A DNA stretch of 64,000 bases from Roseburia sp. (GCA_023666265.1 JAMPCH010000007.1:1-64000); one strand, 5' to 3'. Counted from the stretch's first letter, positions 41,902 to 50,956 are shown. The notes: a model not told the origin generated them from the letters alone. Numbers and translations are program-made.

Positions 41902-43965
41902 TCACCGAACCGTCGTTTTTGCGGCGCTCCAGCGCTTCCACGGGGTCTTGACGTTCCCCTCCTCGTCGAGATCCGGCTCATAACAGTCGTAAAAATACGC
42001 GTCAATGACGTTTCTCACCATATAGCGGGAATACTCCCCCTTCTCCAAAACGATCCCAAAGGCGATCTCGGGGTCGTCGGCGGGGTAATAGCCCATCACG
42101 GTCGAGGTATAATAGCCGTCGCCCGTCTCCGCCGTTCCCGTCTTGATCGCGACCTTTGAGGGAAGGTAGTCGAAATTCCAGAGCGCGGAGCTCGTCGGCC
42201 AGTTGACGAGCGTCGAGACCGCGATCATCCCCTCGCGGACGGTCGCGAAGGCGTCGTTTTGATCCTCGATCACCGCCGCGACCTTAGGCTCGGTACGATA
42301 AAGCGTCTCGCTCCCGTCATAGCTCACGACCGCGTCGACGAGATAGGGGCGATACCTTACGCCGTCGTTCGCGAGGGTGAGCGCCTGTACCGCGAGGTGG
42401 AGCGGCGTCACGAGGGTATCCATCTGACCGATCGCCGCTTGGAGCGTGTTTCCCTCGGTCCATGGCTCTCCCCTTAGGCTCTCATAGACCTCGGGCGAGG
42501 ACATCTGACCCGATAGCCCCCCGATCTCGAGCCCGAGGCTCTCGCCATAGCCGAATTTCGCCGCGAAGGAGGACAGCTCCTCGATCCCGAGCCGCCGCCC
42601 GAGGTCGTAAAAAAAGATATTACACGACCATTTTAAACAGTCGATGACCGTACTCCCGTAGTGATAGCCGGTACATTTCGGGCGATAATCCGAGGCGGCG
42701 TAATAGGTATAGACCCCCGTACAGATCGAGCGGCTGTTTCGATCGATCAAGCCGCTGATCAGTCCGTCGGTCGCCGTGATCGTCTTAAACGCCGAGCCGG
42801 GGCGATAAAGCCCGCTGATACAGCGATTATACATCGGGTTACCCGGGCGGTTTAAGACCTCGGCGTAATTCTCGACCGACTCGGCGAGATTATAGGTCGG
42901 ATAAGACGCCATTCCCCTTACCGCGCCCGTTTTAACGTCGAGGACGACGACCGCCCCCGCGTCACAGTCGTTTCCCCGATCGGCGTTATGGTTGAGCCAG
43001 TTGATCTGATTCGCGAGGATCGTCTGGAGCTCGTTTTGAAAGTCATAGTCGATCGTGAGCCGAACGCTGTCGCCCGCGCTCACCTCGCGCGTGATCTCGT
43101 CCGAGACGGCGTTCCCGTCGATGTCGCGCGTGATCGTCCGCTCGCCGTTCTTCCCGCGTAATACGCTCTCCATCGCGAGCTCGATCCCATATTTTCCGAT
43201 CCTGTCGTTATAGCGATATCCTTCCTCCTTGAGAAGGGCGTATTCCTCGGGCGAGACCGCGCCGACCGCGCCGAGGACATGGGGCGCGGTGTCGCTCTCG
43301 ATATAGTCGCGCTCGCTCGCCTCGACGAGGTCGACCCCGCGAAGGAGAAAGCTCTGTTCCTTGAGCGCGGTCACCGCCTCAAAGGATATATCGTCCGCGA
43401 GGACGAAGTAATTCTCGTGGGAGAAGTCCCTTAGCTCCATCTCAAAGCGAAGCCCCGCGATGACCCGCGTCTCCTCGGGCGTATATCCGCCGTCGATCGC
43501 GTACCTCTCGGCGAGGAGGGCTAAACAGTCCGCCGCGTCCGCCTCGGACGGGGCGTCGAGCCGCTCCTTTAGCTCGGCGACGGAGGTCTTAGGCTCGGGG
43601 AGGAAGGTAAACGGCTCGCCCCCCGAGATCGGGAGGGAATCGTTTAACCCGACGCCGTTTTTTTTGAGGATCTCCGCCGCGCGAAGGAGGATCTCGTTCT
43701 CCGTCCCGCTCTCTAAAAAGCTCTTTTGGATCACGGCGCGATAGACCGTTCGGTTCGTCGTGAGCGGTCGCCCGTTTACGTCCATGATCTGTCCGCGCGT
43801 CGCGACCAGCTCCTGCTTCGCGGTATAGGTCGCCGTCGTCATCGCGAGATAGTCCGCGCCGTCGACGATCTGGAGCTTTAAAAGCCTCAGCACGCATAAA
43901 AACAGCGCCAAAAAAACGAACGCGATCAAGACCGCCGTCCGTATGATCCTCGATACCCTCGTCAA
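41902..43965 (-). CDS. mrdA: Penicillin-binding protein 2 (elongasome transpeptidase)
   Basis: 687 residues from the TTG at 43965: AAGGAG lies six bases before it, whereas the TTG at 43983 has no ribosome binding site. One N-terminal membrane span, a dimerisation domain (about 40-320), and a transpeptidase domain with RPGSAFKTITATDG (active Ser in S-x-x-K), KWSCN (S-x-N) and AIKTGTAETGDG (K-T-G). It makes peptide cross-links in lateral peptidoglycan with the MreBCD complex, whose genes lie just upstream. Catalytic residues are intact. Confidence 0.92.
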   Translation of the reverse strand: MTRVSRIIRTAVLIAFVFLALFLCVLRLLKLQIVDGADYLAMTTATYTAKQELVATRGQIMDVNGRPLTTNRTVYRAVIQKSFLESGTENEILLRAAEILKKNGVGLNDSLPISGGEPFTFLPEPKTSVAELKERLDAPSEADAADCLALLAERYAIDGGYTPEETRVIAGLRFEMELRDFSHENYFVLADDISFEAVTALKEQSFLLRGVDLVEASERDYIESDTAPHVLGAVGAVSPEEYALLKEEGYRYNDRIGKYGIELAMESVLRGKNGERTITRDIDGNAVSDEITREVSAGDSVRLTIDYDFQNELQTILANQINWLNHNADRGNDCDAGAVVVLDVKTGAVRGMASYPTYNLAESVENYAEVLNRPGNPMYNRCISGLYRPGSAFKTITATDGLISGLIDRNSRSICTGVYTYYAASDYRPKCTGYHYGSTVIDCLKWSCNIFFYDLGRRLGIEELSSFAAKFGYGESLGLEIGGLSGQMSSPEVYESLRGEPWTEGNTLQAAIGQMDTLVTPLHLAVQALTLANDGVRYRPYLVDAVVSYDGSETLYRTEPKVAAVIEDQNDAFATVREGMIAVSTLVNWPTSSALWNFDYLPSKVAIKTGTAETGDGYYTSTVMGYYPADDPEIAFGIVLEKGEYSRYMVRNVIDAYFYDCYEPDLDEEGNVKTPWKRWSAAKTTVR

Positions 43966-43993
43966 AGCGCACTCCTTCCCCAAAAATAAAAAA

Positions 43994-44590
43994 TCAAACG
44001 TTCTCCCCGCTCTCGTCGCCGTCCCCGTCGGTCGGCGTATAGCGCTCGCCCCCGCTCTCGTCGCCGAATCGCGCCGAGATCGCCTTTATAAGGAAGTAGA
44101 CGAGCGGCGAAACGACGACCGTCGCCGCGACGGTCGGTAAGATCGACTCGGTCAATAAGACCTCGCGGTTCGGGAGATCCCAAACCACCGCGTAAAACAG
44201 GTAATCCATAAAAAACTCGACGAGCGTCGCGGCGGCGGAGAGCCAAAGGAAGTTCAAAAAATTCCGCTGGACGAGATTTCGCGCGAGGAGCGACGCGCTA
44301 ACCCCCATAAGGATCAGCCAAAACGCGCTGAAGCCAAAGACAAAGCCGTAGGCACAGTCGATATAAAGCCCGCAAAAAAACGAAAAGACCGAAGACGACA
44401 GCTCCTGCTCCCGCATGGCGACCGCCGTCGAGAGCGGGATCAAAAGGACGGGCTGGACGCCCCGAAAAGCCCCCGATCGCATCAGCGCGTAAAAAAGGAC
44501 GAGCGCCGCCGCGTATAAAAGCCATTTCGCGATCACGCGCTTACGCCCGCTTTTGGTGACCGCGACATTCCCCAAGACCCGATATTTCAT
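43994..44590 (-). CDS. mreD: Rod shape-determining protein MreD
   Basis: 198 residues from the ATG at 44590. Five or so hydrophobic segments, with a charged C-terminal tail (TPTDGDGDESGENV). MreD is poorly conserved; the call rests on size, membrane topology and the strict place between mreC and PBP2. It anchors the elongation machinery in the membrane. It lies one base after the mreC stop and 28 bases before the PBP2 start. Confidence 0.85.
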   Translation of the reverse strand: MKYRVLGNVAVTKSGRKRVIAKWLLYAAALVLFYALMRSGAFRGVQPVLLIPLSTAVAMREQELSSSVFSFFCGLYIDCAYGFVFGFSAFWLILMGVSASLLARNLVQRNFLNFLWLSAAATLVEFFMDYLFYAVVWDLPNREVLLTESILPTVAATVVVSPLVYFLIKAISARFGDESGGERYTPTDGDGDESGENV

Positions 44591-44591
44591 G

Positions 44592-45437
44592 CTATTCCTT
44601 TTCCTGTCCCTCAAAAGAGGTGATGACGAATACGTTCGTGACCGTAAAAACGTCCTCCGCCGGCTCGATCACGGCGTGGAGCGTGAGCCCGTTCGCGTCG
44701 GGATAGACCTCGCGTACCCGCCCGACGATGAGGTCGGCGGGTAATTCGCCGCTCCCCGAGGTGATCACGAGGTCGCCCGCCGCGATCTCGCTCTCCTTTT
44801 TAATGTAGCTCATGAGGCAGTAGCCCTTTGACGCGGTGAGCGCGTCGTTCTCGACGATCCCGACGACGTTACGCTCGGCGGTGATGACCCCGATCCCAAA
44901 GTCGGGCGATAAAAGCGTCGTGACCGAGGCGTAATGCTCCGATAGCTCGGTGATCCGCCCGACGAAGCCGACCGTCGTAAAAACGGGGTCATAAAGCTCG
45001 ATCCCGTCCACGCTCCCGCGATTGATCGTAAAGCCGCCAAAAAGTCCGTTCGCGCTCCTCGCGATCACGGCGCAGGGCGCGGACCATTCATAGTCGGGGT
45101 TCTCCGAGGCGATCTCGAGCATCCCGCGAAGCTGTTCGTTCTCGTCGTCGGTCTTACGCTTATCGATCAGCTCGGCGTAAAGCTCGCTCAGCTTCTCGCG
45201 GAGCATCTCGTTCTCGTCGCGGTATTTCTCGGCGTTTAAAAACGCGTCGAGCTTTTCCTCCGTCCAGCCCGAGATCGCATTCGCCGCGCTCACGAAGGGC
45301 TGGGCGGCGGTCTCGAGGACGCTTTTGGGGAAGATCACGTTCCCCCCCGAGACGGCGGCGTAGATCATAAACCCGACCACGAGCGCGAGGAGACAGACGA
45401 TCGCCCGGAATTTCCATGTCCTGAAAAAATCGCGCAT
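44592..45437 (-). CDS. mreC: Rod shape-determining protein MreC
   Basis: 281 residues. One N-terminal membrane span (about 12-32), a coiled coil (about 62-110, EKYRDENEMLREKLSELYAE) and two beta-barrel domains, with the pattern AVIARSANGLFGGFTINRGS followed by GVVTERNVV-like turns. MreC is the scaffold between MreB and PBP2. The ribosome binding site is AAAGGGAT. A multi-hairpin element and 355 bases separate it from mreB. Confidence 0.9.
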   Translation of the reverse strand: MRDFFRTWKFRAIVCLLALVVGFMIYAAVSGGNVIFPKSVLETAAQPFVSAANAISGWTEEKLDAFLNAEKYRDENEMLREKLSELYAELIDKRKTDDENEQLRGMLEIASENPDYEWSAPCAVIARSANGLFGGFTINRGSVDGIELYDPVFTTVGFVGRITELSEHYASVTTLLSPDFGIGVITAERNVVGIVENDALTASKGYCLMSYIKKESEIAAGDLVITSGSGELPADLIVGRVREVYPDANGLTLHAVIEPAEDVFTVTNVFVITSFEGQEKE

Positions 45438-45572
45438 ATCCCTTTCGCCGCCCCCTTTCGCGCCGTGTTTTTTTATTTAGGGAAGGCGTGCGCCGTCCCG
45501 CGCTTGGCGCTTTCTCGGGTGAGCCGAGACCCGCCACCTTAGCTCCTGTCATAAAATCAAAAAGCGCTTTTA

Positions 45573-45763
45573 ATACGAATAACCATTAAAAAAGCGAATA
45601 ACTCGCTTTTTTAATGCCTTGCCGATAGGCGGCAAGGCGCAGGAGCGCGCTCCTGCGGTTATTCGTATTGTACAACATAACCTGACGCCGGGCGGCGTCC
45701 CTTCGGCTACGCCGAAGTGTTTGAGCTGCGGATCATATCCGCAGCTCAAACGGTTATTAGTAT
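45573..45763. repeat. Multi-hairpin palindromic element between mreB and mreC
   Basis: Two similar modules lie in tandem. Module 1 (45573-45668) has a 12-bp outer stem ATACGAATAACC/GGTTATTCGTAT closed around three perfect hairpins: CATTAAAAAAGCGA/TCGCTTTTTTAATG, CCTTGCC/GGCAAGG and GCAGGAGCGCGCTCCTGC. Module 2 (45672-45763) has ATAACC/GGTTAT around GACGCCGGGCGGCGTC, TTCGGCTACGCCGAA and TTGAGCTGCGGAT/ATCCGCAGCTCAA. The last 12 bases (GGTTATTAGTAT) also match the first stem with one change. This is far more structure than a terminator needs. It lies in the leader of mreC and may be mobile. Confidence 0.75.
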
Positions 45764-45792
45764 AAGGCGACCTCAAAAACGCTTTCCCATCA

Positions 45793-46812
45793 TCAATATC
45801 TCGAATCATCGTCGCTCAAAACGTCGACAAGCTTATCGATATTCTCGAGAACCTTCCCCGTCCCGTCCGCGACGCAATCCAGCGGGCGCTCGGCGATCTT
45901 GACGGGCATCCCCGTTTCCTCGTTGATGAGCCGATCGAGTCCCTTTAAGAGCGCCCCGCCGCCCGCGAGCATGATCCCCTGATCGATGATGTCCGCCGCG
46001 AGCTCGGGCGGCGTTTTTTCGAGCGTGACCTTGATCGCGTCGACGACGTGACTGAGCGGTTCGGCGAGCGCCTCGCGGATCTCCGCCGCCGTGATCGTGA
46101 TATTCTCGGGGAGACCGTTTAAGAGGTTACGCCCCTTGATGTCCATATCCGGCTCGCTCTCGGCGAAGGGGAACGCCGACCCGATCTGGATCTTGACGTT
46201 CTCCGCCGTCCGCTCCCCGATGAGGAGGTTATATTTTTTCTTGATATAATTGATAATCGCGTTATCAAATTCGTCGCCCGCGACCCTCACCGACTTTGAG
46301 GTGACGATCCCGCCGAGCGAGATAACGGCGACCTCGCTCGTCCCGCCGCCGATGTCGACGATCATACTCCCGGTCGGCTCCGCGACGGGTAGCCCCGCGC
46401 CGATCGCCGCCGCCATCGGCTCCTCGATGATCGAGACGCGCTTCGCGCCCGCGCTCTGAGTCGCCTCTTTTACGGCGCGGCGCTCGACCGCCGTCACGCC
46501 CGAGGGGATACAGATAATGACGCGCTTTTTAAAAATGCGACTCCCCTTCGACGCCTTTGAGATAAACTCCTGTAACATACTCGTCGTCATATCAAAGTCC
46601 GCGATCACGCCGTCCTTCAGCGGACGGACCGCGACGATCGAGCCGGGCGTCCGCCCGATCACGTCCTTCGCCTCCTGTCCGACGTAGCGGACGCGCTCGT
46701 ATTTAACGTCGACCGCGACCACGCTCGGCTCGCGGATAATGATCCCCTTCCCCCGCATATAGACGAGCGTATTCGCCGTCCCGAGGTCGATCCCTATATC
46801 TTTCGTAAACAT
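45793..46812 (-). CDS. mreB: Rod shape-determining actin homologue MreB
   Basis: 339 residues from the ATG at 46812 (ATAGGAGGAATC upstream). Actin-fold motifs: [13 protein letters not shown] (phosphate 1), [25 protein letters not shown] (phosphate 2) and [11 protein letters not shown] (adenosine loop). It forms membrane-bound filaments that guide lateral wall synthesis by PBP2 and RodA. First gene of the shape cluster; the wide gap to mreC suggests partial uncoupling. The sequence is complete. Confidence 0.95.
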   Translation of the reverse strand: MFTKDIGIDLGTANTLVYMRGKGIIIREPSVVAVDVKYERVRYVGQEAKDVIGRTPGSIVAVRPLKDGVIADFDMTTSMLQEFISKASKGSRIFKKRVIICIPSGVTAVERRAVKEATQSAGAKRVSIIEEPMAAAIGAGLPVAEPTGSMIVDIGGGTSEVAVISLGGIVTSKSVRVAGDEFDNAIINYIKKKYNLLIGERTAENVKIQIGSAFPFAESEPDMDIKGRNLLNGLPENITITAAEIREALAEPLSHVVDAIKVTLEKTPPELAADIIDQGIMLAGGGALLKGLDRLINEETGMPVKIAERPLDCVADGTGKVLENIDKLVDVLSDDDSRY

Positions 46813-46827
46813 GATTCCTCCTATCAA

Positions 46828-46845
46828 TATACTACGCATAGTATA
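46828..46845 (-). promoter_or_regulatory. mreB promoter -10 region with a small inverted repeat
   Basis: TATACTA-CGCA-TAGTATA is an inverted repeat with seven-base arms. On the minus strand its outer end contains TATACT (46845-46840), a -10 box about 25 bases before the ribosome binding site. The matching -35 is poor. The symmetry suggests a regulator site at the start of the shape cluster, unless it is chance in an AT-rich stretch. Confidence 0.45.
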
Positions 46846-46891
46846 CCCGAACAAAGCCGAAAAAAAGAAAAAAGTCCTCTTTTTTATGTAA

Positions 46892-47051
46892 GAACATGTT
46901 CCAATAGGGTCAGCGCACGTCTTTTTGTCGAAAATTTCCGTGCTCTTCGTCAAAAATCCTTGAAATACATCAAGTATTCCTGCGGATTTTTTTCTTGATC
47001 ACGAAAATCTTCGATCAAAAATCCGCACACTGCCCCTATTGGAACAAGTTC
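46892..47051. repeat. 160-bp palindromic repeat, copy 2
   Basis: Ends GAACATGTTCCAATAGG and CCTATTGGAACAAGTTC (16 of 17 inverted matches) enclose TCTTTTTGTCGAAAATTTCC, CTTCGTCAAAAATCC, a TTGAAATACATCAA hairpin and a CAAAAATCCGCACA block. The size is exactly that of copy 1 at 12963-13122, and the order of blocks is the same, but identity is only partial. It lies upstream of mreB. Apart from this element, the mreB -10 region and the AraC-gene promoter, nothing was seen in the 470-base gap. Confidence 0.8.
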
Positions 47052-47224
47052 TGAATTTTTCCTACCGTATTTTTCTACTTTTTATTCTATCACAATTACG
47101 GGTAATGTCAAGGGGGATTTTTAAAGAATTTTAAATTTTGTGGATATGCCTAAGTGAGATTTATCGAGGGGCGGTGCTTTCGTACAGTTTCATAAGCGGC
47201 GATCTTCACGGCGCTTGACGGCGC

Positions 47225-47253
47225 TTGCGCTTTTCGCCGAAGTATGCTATACT
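47225..47253 (+). promoter_or_regulatory. Promoter of the AraC-family gene
   Basis: TTGCGC (47225-47230), 17-base spacer, TATACT (47248-47253), about 30 bases before the start codon at 47285. The -35 is weak, which would suit an activated or autoregulated promoter. Confidence 0.55.
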
Positions 47254-47284
47254 GGTTTCAACACTTTTAAAAGGGGGAAAGCAT

Positions 47285-48088
47285 ATGCTCCCGATCGTGA
47301 AATACCGCCCGCTGACCGCCGCGCCGTTTCGGCGAAACCGATCATACCGCGAGCTAGCGCCCCGCGCGGCGCTAAGCCCGTATATCCGCTGTTTTTGGGG
47401 AAGGGACGGCGCGGCAGGGGCGGCGGGCGACAACTCGCTCGTGATCCCCGATACCTGTACGGATATTCTCTTTTTTAGAGACGCGCCGCCCGTCTACTGC
47501 GGCTTGGACGAGCGGGCGCACACCGCCGGCGCGGACGGGGACGACGTCCTTTTCGCGATCCGCTTTTACGGCTGGACGGCGGTTTATTTCGCCGACCGCG
47601 ACCTCTCGCGGACGAAGAACCGCGCCGTCCCCGCCGAGGAATATTTCGGGCGGCTCCTCGTCGGATTAAAAGAACACCTCCCCGACGCTGCGACCCTCGG
47701 CGCCCGCGCCGCGCTCGCGGAGCGGGCGCTTATCGCGCGGCTCGACCCCGCGCGGGAGAGCGCCGACCTCTTAAACGCCGTCTCTCTCATGCTCGACGGC
47801 GCGGGGCGGACGCGGATCGCCGAGCTCTCGCGGCGTACCGCCGTTTCCGAAAAAACGCTCGAGCGCCTTTTCCTCGCCCATACGGGGCTGTCGCCCAAGT
47901 CCTTCTCCTCCCTCCTGCGCTATCAGCTTTTATGGCGCGACGTCCTCTCCTCCCCCGATCTCTCCGCCCTCGACGCGGTGGAGAAATTCGGCTACGCCGA
48001 TCAGGCGCACCTCCTCAACGACTTTCGGAAGCGCCACGGAATGACCCCGCGGGAGGCGAGGGATTACGCGTTTAAAAATAAATTTTAG
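47285..48088 (+). CDS. AraC-family transcriptional regulator
   Basis: 267 residues from ATG 47285 (AAAGGGGGAAAG upstream). The N-terminal 150 residues contain SPYIRCFWG and LVIPDTCTDILFF, the DUF6597-type sensor domain found before AraC helix-turn-helix domains. The C-terminal part has both helices: RIAELSRRTAVSEKTLERLF and the FGYADQAHLLNDFRKRHGMTP motif. It binds DNA; the ligand and targets are unknown. It stands alone between promoter and bidirectional terminator. Confidence 0.88.
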   Translation: MLPIVKYRPLTAAPFRRNRSYRELAPRAALSPYIRCFWGRDGAAGAAGDNSLVIPDTCTDILFFRDAPPVYCGLDERAHTAGADGDDVLFAIRFYGWTAVYFADRDLSRTKNRAVPAEEYFGRLLVGLKEHLPDAATLGARAALAERALIARLDPARESADLLNAVSLMLDGAGRTRIAELSRRTAVSEKTLERLFLAHTGLSPKSFSSLLRYQLLWRDVLSSPDLSALDAVEKFGYADQAHLLNDFRKRHGMTPREARDYAFKNKF

Positions 48089-48129
48089 GGCAGGAGTACA
48101 AACGCGCCGGCTTGTACTCCTGCCCTAAA
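48084..48129. terminator. Perfect bidirectional terminator
   Basis: TTTAGGGCAGGAGTACAA and its exact complement surround ACGCGCCGGC, giving an 18-bp stem. It ends both the AraC gene and the converging ABC operon. The stop codon of the AraC gene lies in its first bases. Confidence 0.9.
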
Positions 48130-48139
48130 GCGTAAAAGA

Positions 48140-48853
48140 TCAATTCACGGGCGGTAGTCCCACCATCGCCCTCGACGAGCGCCGCCGATAGCATTTTTTC
48201 GCGATCGCGACCGAGAGCGGTATCCCGACCGCGAAGGCGGCGACTAAAAGGATCGCCGAGAGCCATGTCGGTAACCCGAAGCCGTAGCGGCAAAGCCGAT
48301 CGAGCGCGCTCCCCGGGATCGTGACCTCCGTCCCGATCGAAAAGACGAACATCAAGATCCCGAACGCCAACCCCAGAAACCCCGCCCCGCCGACTTGATA
48401 AAGCGCGTAACAGAGGAGGAGCAAAAACGACGTGGCGGCGCAGACCGCGAGCGTATCGCTCATACGATTCCCGTCCGTCAGCCCGAGCGTAAGCCCGACC
48501 GCCGTCGTCCCGACGGCGAGGACGGTCTGGACGGCGCAGATCGCCGCGCCGAGGAGCGGGAGCCCGACCGTGATCGCCTTTTTCGCCATCGGCGCGGCGT
48601 AGAGGAAGCGGCTCGACCCCATCAGCGAGAACGATAAAAGCACCATAAAATTCGGAAGGTAATACGCCAGGACGAGGAAAAAGACCGAGGTAAAATAATC
48701 CTCGTCGCCGATATACGCGCCGAGGAAGGCGCAGGCGCACGTCATAGCCGCGCCGAGCGCGGAAAAAACGATCAACATCACCCGATAACCCGTCGATTGA
48801 AAGAGGATCGAGCGGATCAGCCCGCCCGCCGTTTGTTTTGGTTTTTGTGTCAT
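48140..48853 (-). CDS. ABC-2-like membrane subunit 2
   Basis: 237 residues with about six hydrophobic segments (from residue 22 on) and a basic C-terminus (KKCYRRRSSR). No motif beyond topology. It is the last gene of an operon YtrA-like regulator, ATPase, two membrane proteins, overlapping its upstream gene by four bases (ATGA). Together the two membrane proteins should form the permease for the ATPase (inference). Substrate unknown. Confidence 0.65.
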   Translation of the reverse strand: MTQKPKQTAGGLIRSILFQSTGYRVMLIVFSALGAAMTCACAFLGAYIGDEDYFTSVFFLVLAYYLPNFMVLLSFSLMGSSRFLYAAPMAKKAITVGLPLLGAAICAVQTVLAVGTTAVGLTLGLTDGNRMSDTLAVCAATSFLLLLCYALYQVGGAGFLGLAFGILMFVFSIGTEVTIPGSALDRLCRYGFGLPTWLSAILLVAAFAVGIPLSVAIAKKCYRRRSSRAMVGLPPVN

Positions 48854-49491
48854 TTTCTTTCACCGCTCCTTTCCGAATACGCGCGCGCCCAAAGCTTATC
48901 GAGATCCTTATATAAAAGGATCGTAGCGACCAGCCATACCGCACCGAGAACCGCGATCGGGATCAAAAGACCGGTCTCCGTGACCCCGTCCCCGCCAAAG
49001 AGGAACGCCCCGAAACCGCCGACCATCCCGCCGCCGCCCGAGATCGTGAGCGTATACTGTACCCGCGTTTTCGCGCGGATCGCGAAACGCATGGTGTTTA
49101 AAACGATCAGCGACATTAAGAGGAGAGCCAGTACCCGACGCGTACCGAAGTCCCCCAAGCCCACGAAAAGACAGCTCGCCGCCGTGACCGCCAAGCCGAG
49201 GAGATCGCATTGATAAAGCGTCCGACGAAAGCGGCGATAAGCGCCCGGGACGGAGCGAAAGTACTTCATCCCCTCCCCCGGGATGACCGCGAACGTCAGC
49301 GCGGACGAGGCGTTGATCGCGGTTATATAGGCGATTATGACGAACGCCGTCGCCGCGATCGCGGGGACGCCGCCCGGTGTGCGCTCCATGATCAGACATT
49401 CGTAGCCGACAAAAAGCGCCGCGATCCCGAGCGCGATGAGGTAAAATCGCGGCTTTGGGAAGAGCCGATAAAGCCGATTTTCGTTTAACAT
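48850..49491 (-). CDS. ABC-2-like membrane subunit 1
   Basis: 213 residues with about five hydrophobic segments, a charged loop GEGMKYFRSVPGAYRRFRRT and a basic end. The FRSVPG loop resembles the cytoplasmic coupling region of ABC-2 permeases of the YtrC/BcrB kind. It overlaps the ATPase stop by one base and the next permease gene by four bases, so the three are made together. Confidence 0.65.
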   Translation of the reverse strand: MLNENRLYRLFPKPRFYLIALGIAALFVGYECLIMERTPGGVPAIAATAFVIIAYITAINASSALTFAVIPGEGMKYFRSVPGAYRRFRRTLYQCDLLGLAVTAASCLFVGLGDFGTRRVLALLLMSLIVLNTMRFAIRAKTRVQYTLTISGGGGMVGGFGAFLFGGDGVTETGLLIPIAVLGAVWLVATILLYKDLDKLWARAYSERSGERK

Positions 49492-50384
49492 TATGACCGC
49501 TCCTTTCCTTCGCTCTCCTCCGACAGCTTAAGAAGCTCGATACTGAGCTGTTGGAGGTTCGGGATCTCCGCCGCCGCGCCGATCGCCTCGATCTTCTCCC
49601 GATCGCGGGCGAGGGCGAGACCGCTGTATACCGTGCTGTTTTTTGAGCGGGTGAGGAGGAGGGGCTTTACCCGCTCATAGGTCGCGACGTCGTCGCGCAC
49701 CATAATATATTTCTCCTTTAAGTCCTCGGTAAAGCCGCGCTCGACGATCCGCCCCGCCGACATAAAGATCACATAATCCGCCGCGTTCTCCATATCCGAG
49801 ATATTGTGGGTCGAGAAGAGGATCGTTTTTTCGCCGTCGCCGTCCTCTATGTACTTCCTAAAGCGGTCACAGAGCCGATCGCGCATCAGCGGGTCGAGGT
49901 TTGACCCCGGCTCGTCGAGGACGAGGAGGTCGGTCTCCCGCGCGAAGACCGCCGCGAGATAAACGCGCATCTTATTCCCGTCCGAGAGCTTCATAAGCGG
50001 CTTTTTCTTCTTCCCGAGCTCCGAGCTTACGCCCATCTCCTCACAGAGCGCGGCGAATTTCTCACGGCTAAAGCCCCGGAACGCCGTTTCGCAGGAGACC
50101 GCCACGTCGCGGAGCGTCCACGTCAGCGGGAACATCGCCTGCGCCGCGCAGTAGCCGATCCGCTCCTTGACCTCCTCGACGTCCGTCTCGCTCCCGAAAT
50201 AGGTGACCGCCCCCGCGCTCTTCTCAATGATCCCACAGAGTACGTCGAGGAGGGTCGTTTTCCCCGCCCCGTTCGCGCCGATCAGCGCCGTCGAGAAGCC
50301 CGCCGGGATCTCAAAGTCGAGTCCCCCGAGCGTAAATCCCTTAAATTTTTTTGCCAGTCCTTCCGCCTTGATCGCGTTTTTCAT
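49491..50384 (-). CDS. ABC transporter ATP-binding protein (YtrB-like)
   Basis: 297 residues. Walker A is GANGAGKTT near residue 36, the signature region reads MKLSDGNKMRVYLAA (variant of L-S-G-G-Q with Asp at the second Gly and Asn for Gln), Walker B is LLVLDEPGSNLDP and the H-loop is FSTHN. The C-terminal 80 residues are an extra domain common in YtrB/bacitracin-type exporters. It is the second gene of a GntR-controlled operon, which in relatives responds to cell-wall antibiotics. The altered signature may be a family feature. Confidence 0.85.
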   Translation of the reverse strand: MKNAIKAEGLAKKFKGFTLGGLDFEIPAGFSTALIGANGAGKTTLLDVLCGIIEKSAGAVTYFGSETDVEEVKERIGYCAAQAMFPLTWTLRDVAVSCETAFRGFSREKFAALCEEMGVSSELGKKKKPLMKLSDGNKMRVYLAAVFARETDLLVLDEPGSNLDPLMRDRLCDRFRKYIEDGDGEKTILFSTHNISDMENAADYVIFMSAGRIVERGFTEDLKEKYIMVRDDVATYERVKPLLLTRSKNSTVYSGLALARDREKIEAIGAAAEIPNLQQLSIELLKLSEESEGKERS

Positions 50385-50436
50385 TGTTCAGATCATTCCT
50401 TCCTGTTTTTTTACATAATTTTTTTGTGAAGGCGTG

Positions 50437-50808
50437 CTACTCGTCGAGTCCGCTCAAAGCGCGGAGCATTTCGACGACCTCGTCCGTCCCGATCCCCGCC
50501 GCGCGCGCCGCGTCGAGCGCGTTCAAAAGATATTCCTCGAGGCGGCGTAAGTGCTGTTCGCGGATCATTTCCCGATCCTGAGGGTTGACGATATAGCCCT
50601 TCCCTTGGATCGGGGAGATCAGCCCCTCCGCCGCCAGCTCCTCATACGCCTTCATGGTCGTGATGACGCTGATCTTGAGGTCGCGCGCGAGACCTCGGAT
50701 ACTCGGGAGGTATTCCCCCTCCCCGCGCTTCCCGCTCATGATCTCCTCGCGGAGCTGGGCGGAGATCTGTTTATAGATCGGGATCTCCGAATTTTGAAGA
50801 ATTTTCAA
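50437..50808 (-). CDS. GntR-family regulator of the YtrA subgroup
   Basis: 123 residues from a TTG at 50808: AAGGAGG lies seven bases upstream, while the GTG at 50814 is too close. PIYKQISAQLREEIMSGKRGEGEYLPSIRGLAR is the winged helix-turn-helix, and the short C-terminal helical tail is typical of YtrA proteins, which bind no large ligand domain. A 16-bp palindrome overlaps the -10 of its own promoter. It probably represses the ABC operon that follows and is released by envelope stress (inference from family). Confidence 0.88.
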   Translation of the reverse strand: MKILQNSEIPIYKQISAQLREEIMSGKRGEGEYLPSIRGLARDLKISVITTMKAYEELAAEGLISPIQGKGYIVNPQDREMIREQHLRRLEEYLLNALDAARAAGIGTDEVVEMLRALSGLDE

Positions 50809-50850
50809 TCCCACACCTCCTTTCGGATCTAACTGTTAATGTGTTCTATA

Positions 50851-50882
50851 AACAGTATATACTGTTAAGGTGGATTTGTCAA
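50851..50882 (-). promoter_or_regulatory. Promoter and 16-bp operator of the YtrA operon
   Basis: Minus strand: TTGACA (50882-50877), 17-base spacer, TATACT (50859-50854). The perfect palindrome AACAGTATATACTGTT (50851-50866) covers the -10, and further half sites read AACTGTT at 50831 and ACTGTTAAGG beside it. This is the expected binding site of the YtrA-type regulator. Confidence 0.85.
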
Positions 50883-50956
50883 GGGGTTTTTTAAAAAATT
50901 TTTGATTTTTTAAAATTTTGAGAGAGGGGAGAGAAGATGAGAGAAAGAAGAGAGGC

